Positions 1 to 5,777 of a stretch of DNA of 6,449 nucleotides are shown here, piece after piece. The first letter of the stretch is position 1. Each line of letters begins with the position of its first letter. Both the position numbers and the translations under genes were made by a program. The notes under the pieces were generated by a model that saw nothing but the letters and a program-made list of their open reading frames with translations, made no database searches and was not told the DNA's origin. Source of the DNA: HGM12587 sp045128635 (GTDB lineage: Bacteria; Bacillota; Clostridia; Lachnospirales; Lachnospiraceae); contig JBGVRS010000156.1 in assembly GCA_045128635.1 (NCBI GenBank), positions 1 to 6,449 of the forward strand, written 5' to 3'.

Positions 1-70
1 CCGTAAATGTAAGTATTTTTTTATCACTCGTTTCAAACACAAGCTTACCAAAGCTTCCAATTCGCGCCAT
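1..70 (-). CDS. gpU-like phage tail protein, N-terminal end (partial)
   Basis: Only the first 23 codons are present, from ATG 70 to the window edge: the protein starts MARIGSFGKLVFETSDKKIL and ends TFT. 'M-x-RIGSFG-x-(I/L)-VF-x-x-S-x-x-K-x-x-TF' is the usual beginning of the P2 gpU-type phage tail protein family in Firmicutes, a small tail protein linked to tail completion. The start is preceded by GGGA at a usable distance and lies 2 bases after the gpV stop, so it belongs to the same operon. In P2 itself gpU is encoded between the tape measure and gpX, so its place here after gpV is a rearranged order. The call rests on a short fragment. Confidence 0.72.
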   Translation of the reverse strand, partial: MARIGSFGKLVFETSDKKILTFT

Positions 71-72
71 GC

Positions 73-498
73 TTATCCCTTCTTTCTGCCCGTGTCATTT
101 CCATCCAGAGCATTCAATCGTTCCATGATTTCAGATAAAGACGTTGTCCAATTCGCATCTTCCAATGTAATACTGCCAGCCGACTTTAATATAATATCTT
201 CAATTGCATTTACAACAAGTGATGTCAATGCAGCTGCCATCTTACTCTTAATATATTTTTGTTTTTGGCCAAGCGTATTCCATAATCCGCCAAGTACAAC
301 CGCCCTGCTACTTCCATTTGATAAATGCAACACAAGCACTCTTTCACCAATCTGGAAATCTCTATATTCATCTGTACAACGCAAGACAGGAAATTCTTTC
401 GTTGAAGCATCATCCCTATCTGCATAAGCAACACGTACCATGCCAGTATCTTGATTAATTGAAGAAATTCTTCCAATTCTTACTAAATCACTTTTCAT
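73..498 (-). CDS. Baseplate assembly protein V / central spike (P2 gpV-like)
   Basis: A 141-residue protein from ATG 498 behind AAAGGAG with a 5-base spacer, 15 bases after the gpD stop. gpV is the trimeric needle below the hub that contacts and pierces the host envelope. The first 75 residues form the OB-fold typical of this family: 'RIGRISSINQDTGMVRVAYA' (7-26), 'FPVLRC' and 'FQIGERVLVLHLSNGSSRAV' (48-67) followed by 'VLGGLWN'. After this come 'AIEDIILKSAGSITLED' (98-114), consistent with the start of a short beta-helix, and a helical tail ending in GRKKG. The protein is clearly shorter than P2 gpV (about 211 residues), and no HxH iron-binding tip motif is present. The tail tip may therefore be completed by another protein. 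Its stop is 2 bases from the next start. Confidence 0.9.
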   Translation of the reverse strand: MKSDLVRIGRISSINQDTGMVRVAYADRDDASTKEFPVLRCTDEYRDFQIGERVLVLHLSNGSSRAVVLGGLWNTLGQKQKYIKSKMAAALTSLVVNAIEDIILKSAGSITLEDANWTTSLSEIMERLNALDGNDTGRKKG

Positions 499-513
499 AG
501 TATCTCCTTTCAG

Positions 514-1548
514 TTACTTATCTTTTGTTGTAACTTTTGTAATATTTTTTATGTACGCATTCACTTTATGAAGTTCGAGAGTCATTTGCGTTGCACCGCT
601 TCCAGATACTTTTGTACGCACTTTATCAATATAATATTTGCCATCAATTTTTTCTAATCCATCAATATTCACAGTAATACCAGATACAACACATGGATTC
701 GCCTTGATGGTGACGGACATGGTACTTGACTTTTTATTCTCACTATTCAGTTTTGCAATGCCTTTTCTTTCTGCATCTTTCAAATTATCCGCTGTGACAT
801 TTACAGTTAGTACCCTTTCACCACTTCCAATTTTTACAACATAATCTTTATCATTATCCGGGTCAGAAAAAGACACCTTAGCTGCAGTATACGTGCCGGC
901 AACAGTAGTATTGAATGACCAGGAAATCATGTCATTCTCTTTCAGCGTCAGCGTTGCTTTTTTCTTTTCCGCTTTTTCCTCATCAATAATAACAATCTTG
1001 TCAGAATATACTTTCATAGCAAGCCCATATGACTGGCAAATCGAATATAAAAATTTACAGTCAGTCTGGCCACTCTGCTCTATAGAAGAAATGCTGATTT
1101 TATCAGCATCATAATATAGACTGACACCTGCTCTTTTTGCAATTTCTTTTGCAATCTGTTCAACTGTAATAGATTCCCATGTTTTTGTTCTTTCTGTAAC
1201 ATTAAAAGCACTTCCCTGTGGCGTCGAAGTCGCGCCAATAGTTGCAGACAACGGCCCGCCCTGAAAAGAAATATCATCCACTTGAAATTTTCCACACTTC
1301 AATTTTGTAGAAGTTCCGGAGTAATCCCAATTCTTAAATATCAATACACATTCTACACTGTCACCCTTCTCCGGGAACCAGGATGAAATCCATTTCTTTT
1401 TATCATTTCTGAGAGATAATGATATCGTATCACTCTCCCCGGATGCGGCATCATCATAAGAAAAAGATTCTATATATTCCGCAATTTCCTTTGAAATATC
1501 CGTGCCCTTATACTTAGTATTAATGCTAACACGTCTGGCAGATACCAT
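514..1548 (-). CDS. Tail hub / baseplate protein (P2 gpD-like, XkdQ-like)
   Basis: A 344-residue protein from ATG 1548. The frame is open to a TTG at 1563, but that TTG lies inside the Shine-Dalgarno region, while ATG 1548 has GGAGG at an 8-base spacing. gpD proteins are the trimeric hub that joins tube to spike, the counterpart of T4 gp27 and of the VgrG N-terminal half. Visible signs (numbered from ATG 1548): N-terminal beta domain with 'IESFSYDDAASGESDTISLS' (about 26-45); 'WISSWFPEKGDSVECVLIF' (53-71); 'CGKFQVDDISFQG' (84-96), the 'G-x-F-x-(I/V)-D-x-I-x-x-x-G' pattern of this family; 'SITVEQIAKEIAKRAGVSLY' (about 125-144), the LysM-adjacent helical insertion typical of XkdQ/gpD; and 'GKYYIDKVRTKVSGSGATQM' near 302-321. 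It lies between gpX and gpV, as expected of a hub gene. The start is 2 bases after the gpX stop. Confidence 0.9.
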   Translation of the reverse strand: MVSARRVSINTKYKGTDISKEIAEYIESFSYDDAASGESDTISLSLRNDKKKWISSWFPEKGDSVECVLIFKNWDYSGTSTKLKCGKFQVDDISFQGGPLSATIGATSTPQGSAFNVTERTKTWESITVEQIAKEIAKRAGVSLYYDADKISISSIEQSGQTDCKFLYSICQSYGLAMKVYSDKIVIIDEEKAEKKKATLTLKENDMISWSFNTTVAGTYTAAKVSFSDPDNDKDYVVKIGSGERVLTVNVTADNLKDAERKGIAKLNSENKKSSTMSVTIKANPCVVSGITVNIDGLEKIDGKYYIDKVRTKVSGSGATQMTLELHKVNAYIKNITKVTTKDK

Positions 1549-1550
1549 GC

Positions 1551-1748
1551 TCACCACCTCCAAGGAGGTAGAACCGTATTCTCCTCATCTACCTCCGGTA
1601 CATTTAACTTTACATTTGCAGGGAAAATAAAAATATCCAGTAACTTAGGATTCGCTTCCATCAGCACACCAACTTTTAATTCCGTCCCATAGACTTCTTT
1701 AGAAATCATATCCCATGTCTGGCCTGAAATCGTACTATAAGTCGTCAT
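1551..1748 (-). CDS. Small LysM-like tail protein (P2 gpX-like)
   Basis: A 65-residue protein from ATG 1748, behind AAGGGGTGG, starting 11 bases after the tape measure stop. The sequence has 'SGQTWDMISKEVYGT' (8-22), 'LMEANPKLLDI' (29-39) and 'FPANVKLNVPEV' (42-53). This is the phage tail protein X pattern (P2 gpX: 'QGDTLD-x-I-x-x-x-YYG...VLAANPGLA...LP-x-G-x-x-VELP'), a LysM-like fold of normal length for the family. In P2-like baseplates gpX-type or LysM-containing proteins bind at the hub, close to gpD and the tail tube; here it sits directly upstream of the gpD gene, as in P2. The C-terminus PPWRW is encoded by bases that also form the ribosome site of the next gene, so its translation and that of gpD are probably coupled. 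Confidence 0.87.
   Translation of the reverse strand: MTTYSTISGQTWDMISKEVYGTELKVGVLMEANPKLLDIFIFPANVKLNVPEVDEENTVLPPWRW
1554..1571 (-). promoter_or_regulatory. Hairpin masking the Shine-Dalgarno of the gpD gene
   Basis: On the minus strand CTACCTC (1571-1565) can pair with GAGGTGG (1560-1554) around the tetraloop CTTG (1564-1561): seven pairs, one of them a G-U. The 3' arm and loop contain GGAGG (1561-1557), which is 8 bases before the preferred gpD ATG at 1548. The structure lies in the last codons of gpX, and its 3' arm ends just before the gpX stop (1553-1551). A ribosome finishing gpX would melt it. CUUG is a known stable RNA tetraloop. Regulatory effect is inferred. Confidence 0.5.
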
Positions 1749-1759
1749 TTTACCACCCC

Positions 1760-4700
1760 TTAGGCAAAGCTTATTCTTCCATTATCTTTGATATATTGTT
1801 TCAACATTTTTTCAAATCGCTCTTGCGACATTAACAAAGATTCATCCAGATCTTTTTTTGATGGCGCATCTCCATAAAACTGCAATGTTGGCGAATATGA
1901 AAAATTCACATTACCTTCGTTACTTATTCCACCTTCGACACTTTCCGGAGCTTGTGCAGATAATTTATCAGCTATACTGGAAAAAGATTCTCCAGCATCA
2001 TTGGAAAATCCGTTAATGCCTAACAACTTACCTGTTTCCTCCCACAGATTGATAGCATTTTGTGAGCCATCAAGAGGGATAGCTGCCTCAGGTCCATCTT
2101 CTGCGAACCAGGCAATGTGCGGTGTATTAAAAATACCACCAGTAGCATGACCGGTTAATTCTTTTACATTATTCGCTATAGTTGCAGGATTCGAAATGTT
2201 CGCTAATGGATTATTGGATGTGAGATTCGCATAATTAGAGTTAATATACAATCGTACATTTGTATGCACATCAAATCCTTTATTGAATGTTTTCAACAAC
2301 CCTTCTTCTGTCTCGCCATAACAATCCATAATGGCATCCTGTATCATAATTTTATTATTACGAATTCCCTGAGATACTGCTTCTGGAAGATATTGTCCAT
2401 CATTATCTAATTTCTTTACTAACTCCTGATATGCTTCATTATCTTCCATTGAATTTTCAAACATCTGCCACATAGCATCTTCATTTCCTGCCATAGCACC
2501 CAATGTTGATATATCTTGTATTTGTTTTGTCACTTCCGCAGGTACTTCTAATCCTGCCTCCAAATACTTTTGTTTTAAAAGAATCATTTCATCTAATGTT
2601 GATTCCATGCCTTGATATAATTCATTAAGAGCATCTTTCTCTCTGTTAGTCAAATCCGACATTTCTTTAATAGGCGCTAACAACATTTCCCATGTACCAG
2701 CTGAATTCGTTGCCCAACTTTCTTTATATGTATCGCTACTAAATACCATTTCCATCTGTTTTGTGTAATCCTGATATTCTTTTACAAAGTCAGACATACC
2801 GCTTAATTCTTTAGAATACTGGGATGTGATAGTGTTATATTGAAAACTTGCGGCCTGCGATTGGATTTCTCCAATTTGCTCAAGGTAATTTTCTTTATAC
2901 TCATTAATCATTGACTCATAATCAGATAAATTAATTGTACCATCATCTAACATAATCTTTGCATTTGCCATTGACAGCGTAAATGATTCGTCATAATCTG
3001 CAATTGCTGTATCCATCTGTTCCTTTATTTCTGCTTGAAGATTCTGAAATGAAGGAGCATCCAAATCGCCACCATATTTAATTTTCAAAAGCTCCATATT
3101 AGACTCAAAATTACTTCCAGCAACTTCCGATTGAATACGTGCCATCTGCTGCTGTAATTGCGTAATTTCTTCTACTTCGTCCATATCAAGTAATCCATCA
3201 TTAAATGCTTCTGTAATTGTATTATTTAGCTGTGTTCCCAAATCTGACAATTCACCTTGTTTATTCGCATAAAATTCATTTATCTGCGCTACAATGTTAC
3301 TTCCTTCTAAATCATCATCTGTAAGTACTCCAACAGCAAGATTCACAGCATACTGCTGATCACTAATATATTGCTGACAATTTTCAATGTACGATGCTAT
3401 TTCATTTTTGTATTCCTCCTGCTCATCAACAGATAATTCCATTCCAATTGATACTTTCCAATTCATTTTATTAATTGCACTGATAGAATCATCAATTGCT
3501 CGCTGAACTTCATCCAATTCTCCTAATGCAGCTATAGCTTCTCGTACTTCTACAAGCGAATCAGTCGCAATAATATGCTCCGCTACTTCCTGCAATTCCT
3601 CTAAAGAAAGAGAGATATTCCCAAAGTGCTCTGCGAGATTCGCTTTCTTCGCTTCTAGTGCACTTTTCTTTACAGCAGAACCAATTCCTGCAATCACTCC
3701 AACAACTCCACCAATTGCTAGAATTGTCCAACCAACAGGTCCAAGGCTACCTAATGCCGTGACCATAGATGTAATTCCTGATGCAACCTTGTAAGTCGCA
3801 ATTGCCGTACCAATTCCTGCAATAGTGCCAACGATCACCCCGGGATTATCTAACAGCCATTCCCCGACATCAAGAAATGGTTCTGAAAAATCAGCAACTG
3901 CACCACCAAGTTCTTTTAATTTCCGGACAGCTGTCGGTATCTGTTTACTCAGATTAGCTGCCATGTCACCAATAAAGTTGCTCTCTCCAAGATTTTCATA
4001 CAATCCTGTCACCGCATCTGATGCAAATGCAATCAAATCACGATAAGGAGTTCGCAAGTTATCATATACTTCAATTCCTATTGCTGACACCTTATTTTTC
4101 AGCATTTCAACTTTACTTTCTGTTGTATCATAACGTTGATTTACTTCATTCGTTAATGCAGTATTTTCTTTCCATGCATTGTTAGCTGTAACAATCGCAT
4201 TCTCCATTACACCATTTGCATTAGCTAAACTCAAAATCGTGTTCGATAATCTGATTTCTGTCAAATCCATTTCATCCAAAATTGCAATTGCAGATTTTCC
4301 ATTGCGCTTTGTATCATTCAAACCGGTTATAAATTTGCCCATTGCAACAACAGCATCTTCTTCAAATGCCTGTTTAAATTCTTTACCAGACATACCGGCT
4401 ACACTAGCATACGCTTTCAACGAATCACCGCCAAGTTCTGCTGCAACTTGCATCTGCTTTAACAATTTTGACATCGCAGAGCCACCGGCTTCTGCCTCAA
4501 TACCCACGCTGGACATGGCAGTTGCAATACCCATAATTTGTGCTTCCGACAAGCCTACCAGAGAACCGCTTGACGCCAATCTCGTTGCCATTGATACAAT
4601 ATCTGCTTCCGTCGTCGCAAAATTATTACCCAAATCTACGATTACAGAACCTAGATTACTATACTTATCCGCTGACATATTTGTGATATTTGCAAATTTA

Positions 4701-5260
4701 GCAAGTGAAGATGCCGCTTCATCAGAAGATAAATTTGTAGATTCTCCTAAATCAATCATGACTCTTGAGAATGACAACAAGTTTTCTTTTGCAATACCCA
4801 GCTGTCCTGCCGCCTCGGCCACCTCCGCAATAGCAGAAGCTGACGCAGGTAAATCATTCGTTGACATTTCAATAATGCCTTTTCTCAATTCTTCATACTC
4901 TGCAGCTGTTGCATCTGTAGTCTTTTTAACACCAGCAAATGCTGATTCAAATTCTGTACCTACAGATATAGATGCAGCCGCTACAGCAGTTATAGCTGTA
5001 GCGGCTGTGGCTGCCCCTGTTGCAATTGCATGAAATGCTACTTTTGCTGAATTTTCCATACTAGAAAAAATCGGAGCGATTGTATTCAATTCTTTTTGAA
5101 AAGATTGCGAAAAAGATGATTCAATCATACCAGATGCTTTACTTGCTTCTCTTGCAATAGCTGCAAGTTCTTTTTTTGTCAACTTAGTAGTATTGTAAAA
5201 AGATTTTTCAATCTCACCTGCGATTTTTATCGCTAATTCGTACTCTTTGCTTTTTGCCAA
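1760..5260 (-). CDS. Phage tail tape measure protein
   Basis: A protein of 1166 residues from the preferred TTG at 5260 (1168 if TTG 5266 is used; positions below use the longer form). The tape measure fills the growing tail tube, sets tail length and leaves ahead of the DNA at infection. The start MAKSKEYELAIKIAGEIEKS is typical of Gram-positive tape measures. Visible parts: Ala-rich hydrophobic segment 76-101; 'GTEFESAFAGVKKTTDAT' (103-120) leading into the TP901/P2-type tape measure core (about 120-400) with 'AEAAGQLGI' and 'RYDTTESKVEMLKNKV'; hydrophobic Gly-rich segment 477-531, likely membrane-active; long charged helical region 535-1000; the common 'GHATGGIFNTPHIAWFAEDG' (1039-1058) with 'GPEAAIPL' motif; and the end 'SPTLQFYGDAPSKKDL'. 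No peptidase or lysozyme domain is recognised. It follows the chaperone gene and precedes gpX, as in P2-like tails. Confidence 0.94.
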   Translation of the reverse strand: MAKSKEYELAIKIAGEIEKSFYNTTKLTKKELAAIAREASKASGMIESSFSQSFQKELNTIAPIFSSMENSAKVAFHAIATGAATAATAITAVAAASISVGTEFESAFAGVKKTTDATAAEYEELRKGIIEMSTNDLPASASAIAEVAEAAGQLGIAKENLLSFSRVMIDLGESTNLSSDEAASSLAKFANITNMSADKYSNLGSVIVDLGNNFATTEADIVSMATRLASSGSLVGLSEAQIMGIATAMSSVGIEAEAGGSAMSKLLKQMQVAAELGGDSLKAYASVAGMSGKEFKQAFEEDAVVAMGKFITGLNDTKRNGKSAIAILDEMDLTEIRLSNTILSLANANGVMENAIVTANNAWKENTALTNEVNQRYDTTESKVEMLKNKVSAIGIEVYDNLRTPYRDLIAFASDAVTGLYENLGESNFIGDMAANLSKQIPTAVRKLKELGGAVADFSEPFLDVGEWLLDNPGVIVGTIAGIGTAIATYKVASGITSMVTALGSLGPVGWTILAIGGVVGVIAGIGSAVKKSALEAKKANLAEHFGNISLSLEELQEVAEHIIATDSLVEVREAIAALGELDEVQRAIDDSISAINKMNWKVSIGMELSVDEQEEYKNEIASYIENCQQYISDQQYAVNLAVGVLTDDDLEGSNIVAQINEFYANKQGELSDLGTQLNNTITEAFNDGLLDMDEVEEITQLQQQMARIQSEVAGSNFESNMELLKIKYGGDLDAPSFQNLQAEIKEQMDTAIADYDESFTLSMANAKIMLDDGTINLSDYESMINEYKENYLEQIGEIQSQAASFQYNTITSQYSKELSGMSDFVKEYQDYTKQMEMVFSSDTYKESWATNSAGTWEMLLAPIKEMSDLTNREKDALNELYQGMESTLDEMILLKQKYLEAGLEVPAEVTKQIQDISTLGAMAGNEDAMWQMFENSMEDNEAYQELVKKLDNDGQYLPEAVSQGIRNNKIMIQDAIMDCYGETEEGLLKTFNKGFDVHTNVRLYINSNYANLTSNNPLANISNPATIANNVKELTGHATGGIFNTPHIAWFAEDGPEAAIPLDGSQNAINLWEETGKLLGINGFSNDAGESFSSIADKLSAQAPESVEGGISNEGNVNFSYSPTLQFYGDAPSKKDLDESLLMSQERFEKMLKQYIKDNGRISFA
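4975..5007 (-). repeat. 13-bp perfect inverted repeat (hairpin) inside the tape measure gene
   Basis: Arms at 4975-4987 and 4995-5007 are exact reverse complements (plus strand CAGCCGCTACAGC and GCTGTAGCGGCTG) with a 7-base AT-rich loop at 4988-4994. Nine of 13 pairs are G-C, which stands out in this AT-rich region. It lies about 250 bases after the tape measure start, in the codons for the Ala/Thr-rich hydrophobic segment (about residues 87-97). No T tract follows on either strand, so it is not a terminator. Function unknown; it may reflect Ala codon repetition. Confidence 0.75.
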
Positions 5261-5728
5261 TTTCAATCGCCTCCTTTACAAATTCTTTCAAATCAAGCAA
5301 TGCCATATTCGCAAAATAATCCACACCTGTATGAAATGTCAAAGACAAATGCAACAATAATTTGTGCATCTGTCGCACATCCCCAGGAGTTAGATCGAAC
5401 CGTACAAAAAACCCGTAATTCTTGATTTCAATTTCATAGCATCCTTTGGCGCTAAGCCTCTATAAAATGATTCCGGTAATTCTGAGCCAAATTCGGCAAG
5501 CACACATGCGTATTCCAGTGTTATTTCCTGCATGAAATCTATATTACCACCTCGCGACAATCTCCTATTTACCTTAATCATGTCATCTGCTGTAATATTT
5601 TCTAAACCGCGCAAATCAACTTTCTTATATGTCTTGCCATCAAATTTGTACTCCTTCGATAAATCAAAAACAAGCTTGTCATCTTCGTCTTTTTCTTCTG
5701 CAGTGATATTCTTTTCCTCTGTAGTCAT
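5214..5728 (-). CDS. Predicted -1 frameshifted tail assembly chaperone gpE-E' (171 aa)
   Basis: After codon 108 of the chaperone gene the ribosome can slip back one base on T TTT TTG and avoid the zero-frame stop four codons later. The -1 frame then stays open for 63 codons, from GTA (5405-5403) to TGA (5216-5214), and fills the otherwise unexplained gap before the tape measure gene. The extension begins VRFDLTPGDVRQMHKLL and continues with an alpha-helical stretch containing FHTGVDYFANMALLDLKEFV and a basic tail ending KNRR. P2 E' likewise has a short helical region with an 'F...M.L.EL' pattern. The extension has no convincing start of its own. It overlaps the tape measure start by about 47-53 bases. 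By analogy with P2 E/E' and lambda G/GT, the long form should bind the tape measure protein through the extension and recruit tube subunits through the common part. Frameshifting itself is inferred, not shown. Confidence 0.8.
5270..5277 (-). promoter_or_regulatory. Ribosome binding site of the tape measure gene
   Basis: The minus strand reads AAAGGAGG at 5277-5270, inside the E' reading frame. Two in-frame TTG codons follow. TTG at 5266 is only 3 bases from the GGAGG core; TTG at 5260 is 9 bases away, a normal spacing. There is no in-frame ATG nearby, so the start is almost certainly TTG, and 5260 is preferred. Confidence 0.75.
5390..5728 (-). CDS. Tail assembly chaperone, zero-frame form (P2 gpE-like)
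   Basis: A 112-residue acidic protein starting at ATG 5728 behind AAAGGAG with a 6-base spacer. It matches the 'phage tail assembly chaperone E/41/14' type: a charged N-terminus (residues 1-20), then 'YKFDGKTYKKVDLRGLENI' (about 27-45), a helical 'TADDMIKVNRRL' segment and an all-alpha C-terminal part. P2 gpE opens in the same way, with a short 'L-x-F-DGKTY-x-x-V-x-LR' hairpin. Such chaperones coat and solubilise the tape measure protein during tail assembly and are absent from the finished tail. It lies between tube and tape measure, its fixed place in P2-like tails. The last codons include a T TTT TTG slippery heptamer (5411-5405), so this form is expected to be made together with a longer frameshifted form. 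TAA stop at 5392-5390. Confidence 0.88.
   Translation of the reverse strand: MTTEEKNITAEEKDEDDKLVFDLSKEYKFDGKTYKKVDLRGLENITADDMIKVNRRLSRGGNIDFMQEITLEYACVLAEFGSELPESFYRGLAPKDAMKLKSRITGFLYGSI
5405..5411 (-). other. -1 ribosomal frameshift slippery heptamer T TTT TTG
   Basis: On the minus strand the zero frame reads GGT TTT TTG TAC. The heptamer T TTT TTG is therefore correctly phased (X XXY YYZ), with both tRNAs able to re-pair one base back. It is the same heptamer known from the P2 E/E' frameshift, at the same place in the same gene. I see no strong hairpin at the usual 5-9 base distance downstream. The nearest is a weak 5-bp stem (5379-5375 with 5367-5363) about 25 bases away. No clear upstream Shine-Dalgarno-like stimulator is visible either. 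Confidence 0.8.
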
Positions 5729-5746
5729 GCCCTACTCCTTTCTAAT

Positions 5747-5777
5747 AAAAAAATGTGTTCATTTTGAACACATTTTT
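5747..5777 (-). terminator. Intrinsic-terminator-like hairpin between tube and chaperone genes
   Basis: A perfect 12-base inverted repeat (arms 5766-5777 and 5749-5760, loop AAAAT at 5761-5765) reads on the minus strand AAAAATGTGTTC / GAACACATTTTT. It is followed without a break by more T, giving seven T in a row (5753-5747). The 5' arm includes bases of the tube stop codon. Stem GC content is low (4 of 12 pairs) and the outer five pairs are A-T, so the element is more likely a leaky terminator or mRNA 3'-end stabiliser than a full stop; gpE and the rest of the tail operon lie downstream with no clear promoter seen in between. On the plus strand the T run is only five, so activity there should be weaker. 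Confidence 0.7.

Noticed and set aside
40..58. Two AAGCTT copies close together as a possible repeat or binding site
   Set aside because: They fall in the coding start of the gpU-like gene (Ser-Phe and Lys-Leu codons) and in different frames; chance in AT-rich DNA.
92..427. 111-codon open frame on the plus strand
   Set aside because: Antisense to gpV, with low-complexity hydrophobic and serine-rich translation and no support from neighbours. A shadow frame.
225..476. 83-codon minus-strand frame overlapping gpV
   Set aside because: It lies in another frame of gpV, which has clear OB-fold family motifs. Composition is not protein-like.
687..800. EF-hand calcium-binding motifs in the tape measure
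   Set aside because: This uses protein residue positions 687-800. The DG-x-(I/L) segments lack Asp/Asn at loop positions 1 and 3, so they do not form canonical calcium loops.
1549..1563. Longer gpD start at TTG 1563
   Set aside because: That TTG overlaps the GGAGG ribosome site itself. ATG 1548 has an 8-base spacing and sits 2 bases after the gpX stop.
4179..5033. 284-codon open frame on the plus strand inside the tape measure gene
   Set aside because: It is fully antisense to a well-supported tape measure gene, has no family resemblance and no good ribosome site. Its Ala/Ser/Ile-rich composition is what the opposite strand of an Ala-rich AT-biased gene gives.
5267..5389. Non-coding regulatory gap between gpE and the tape measure gene
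   Set aside because: The -1 frame is open across the whole gap and joins gpE at a phased slippery heptamer, so a coding extension explains it better.
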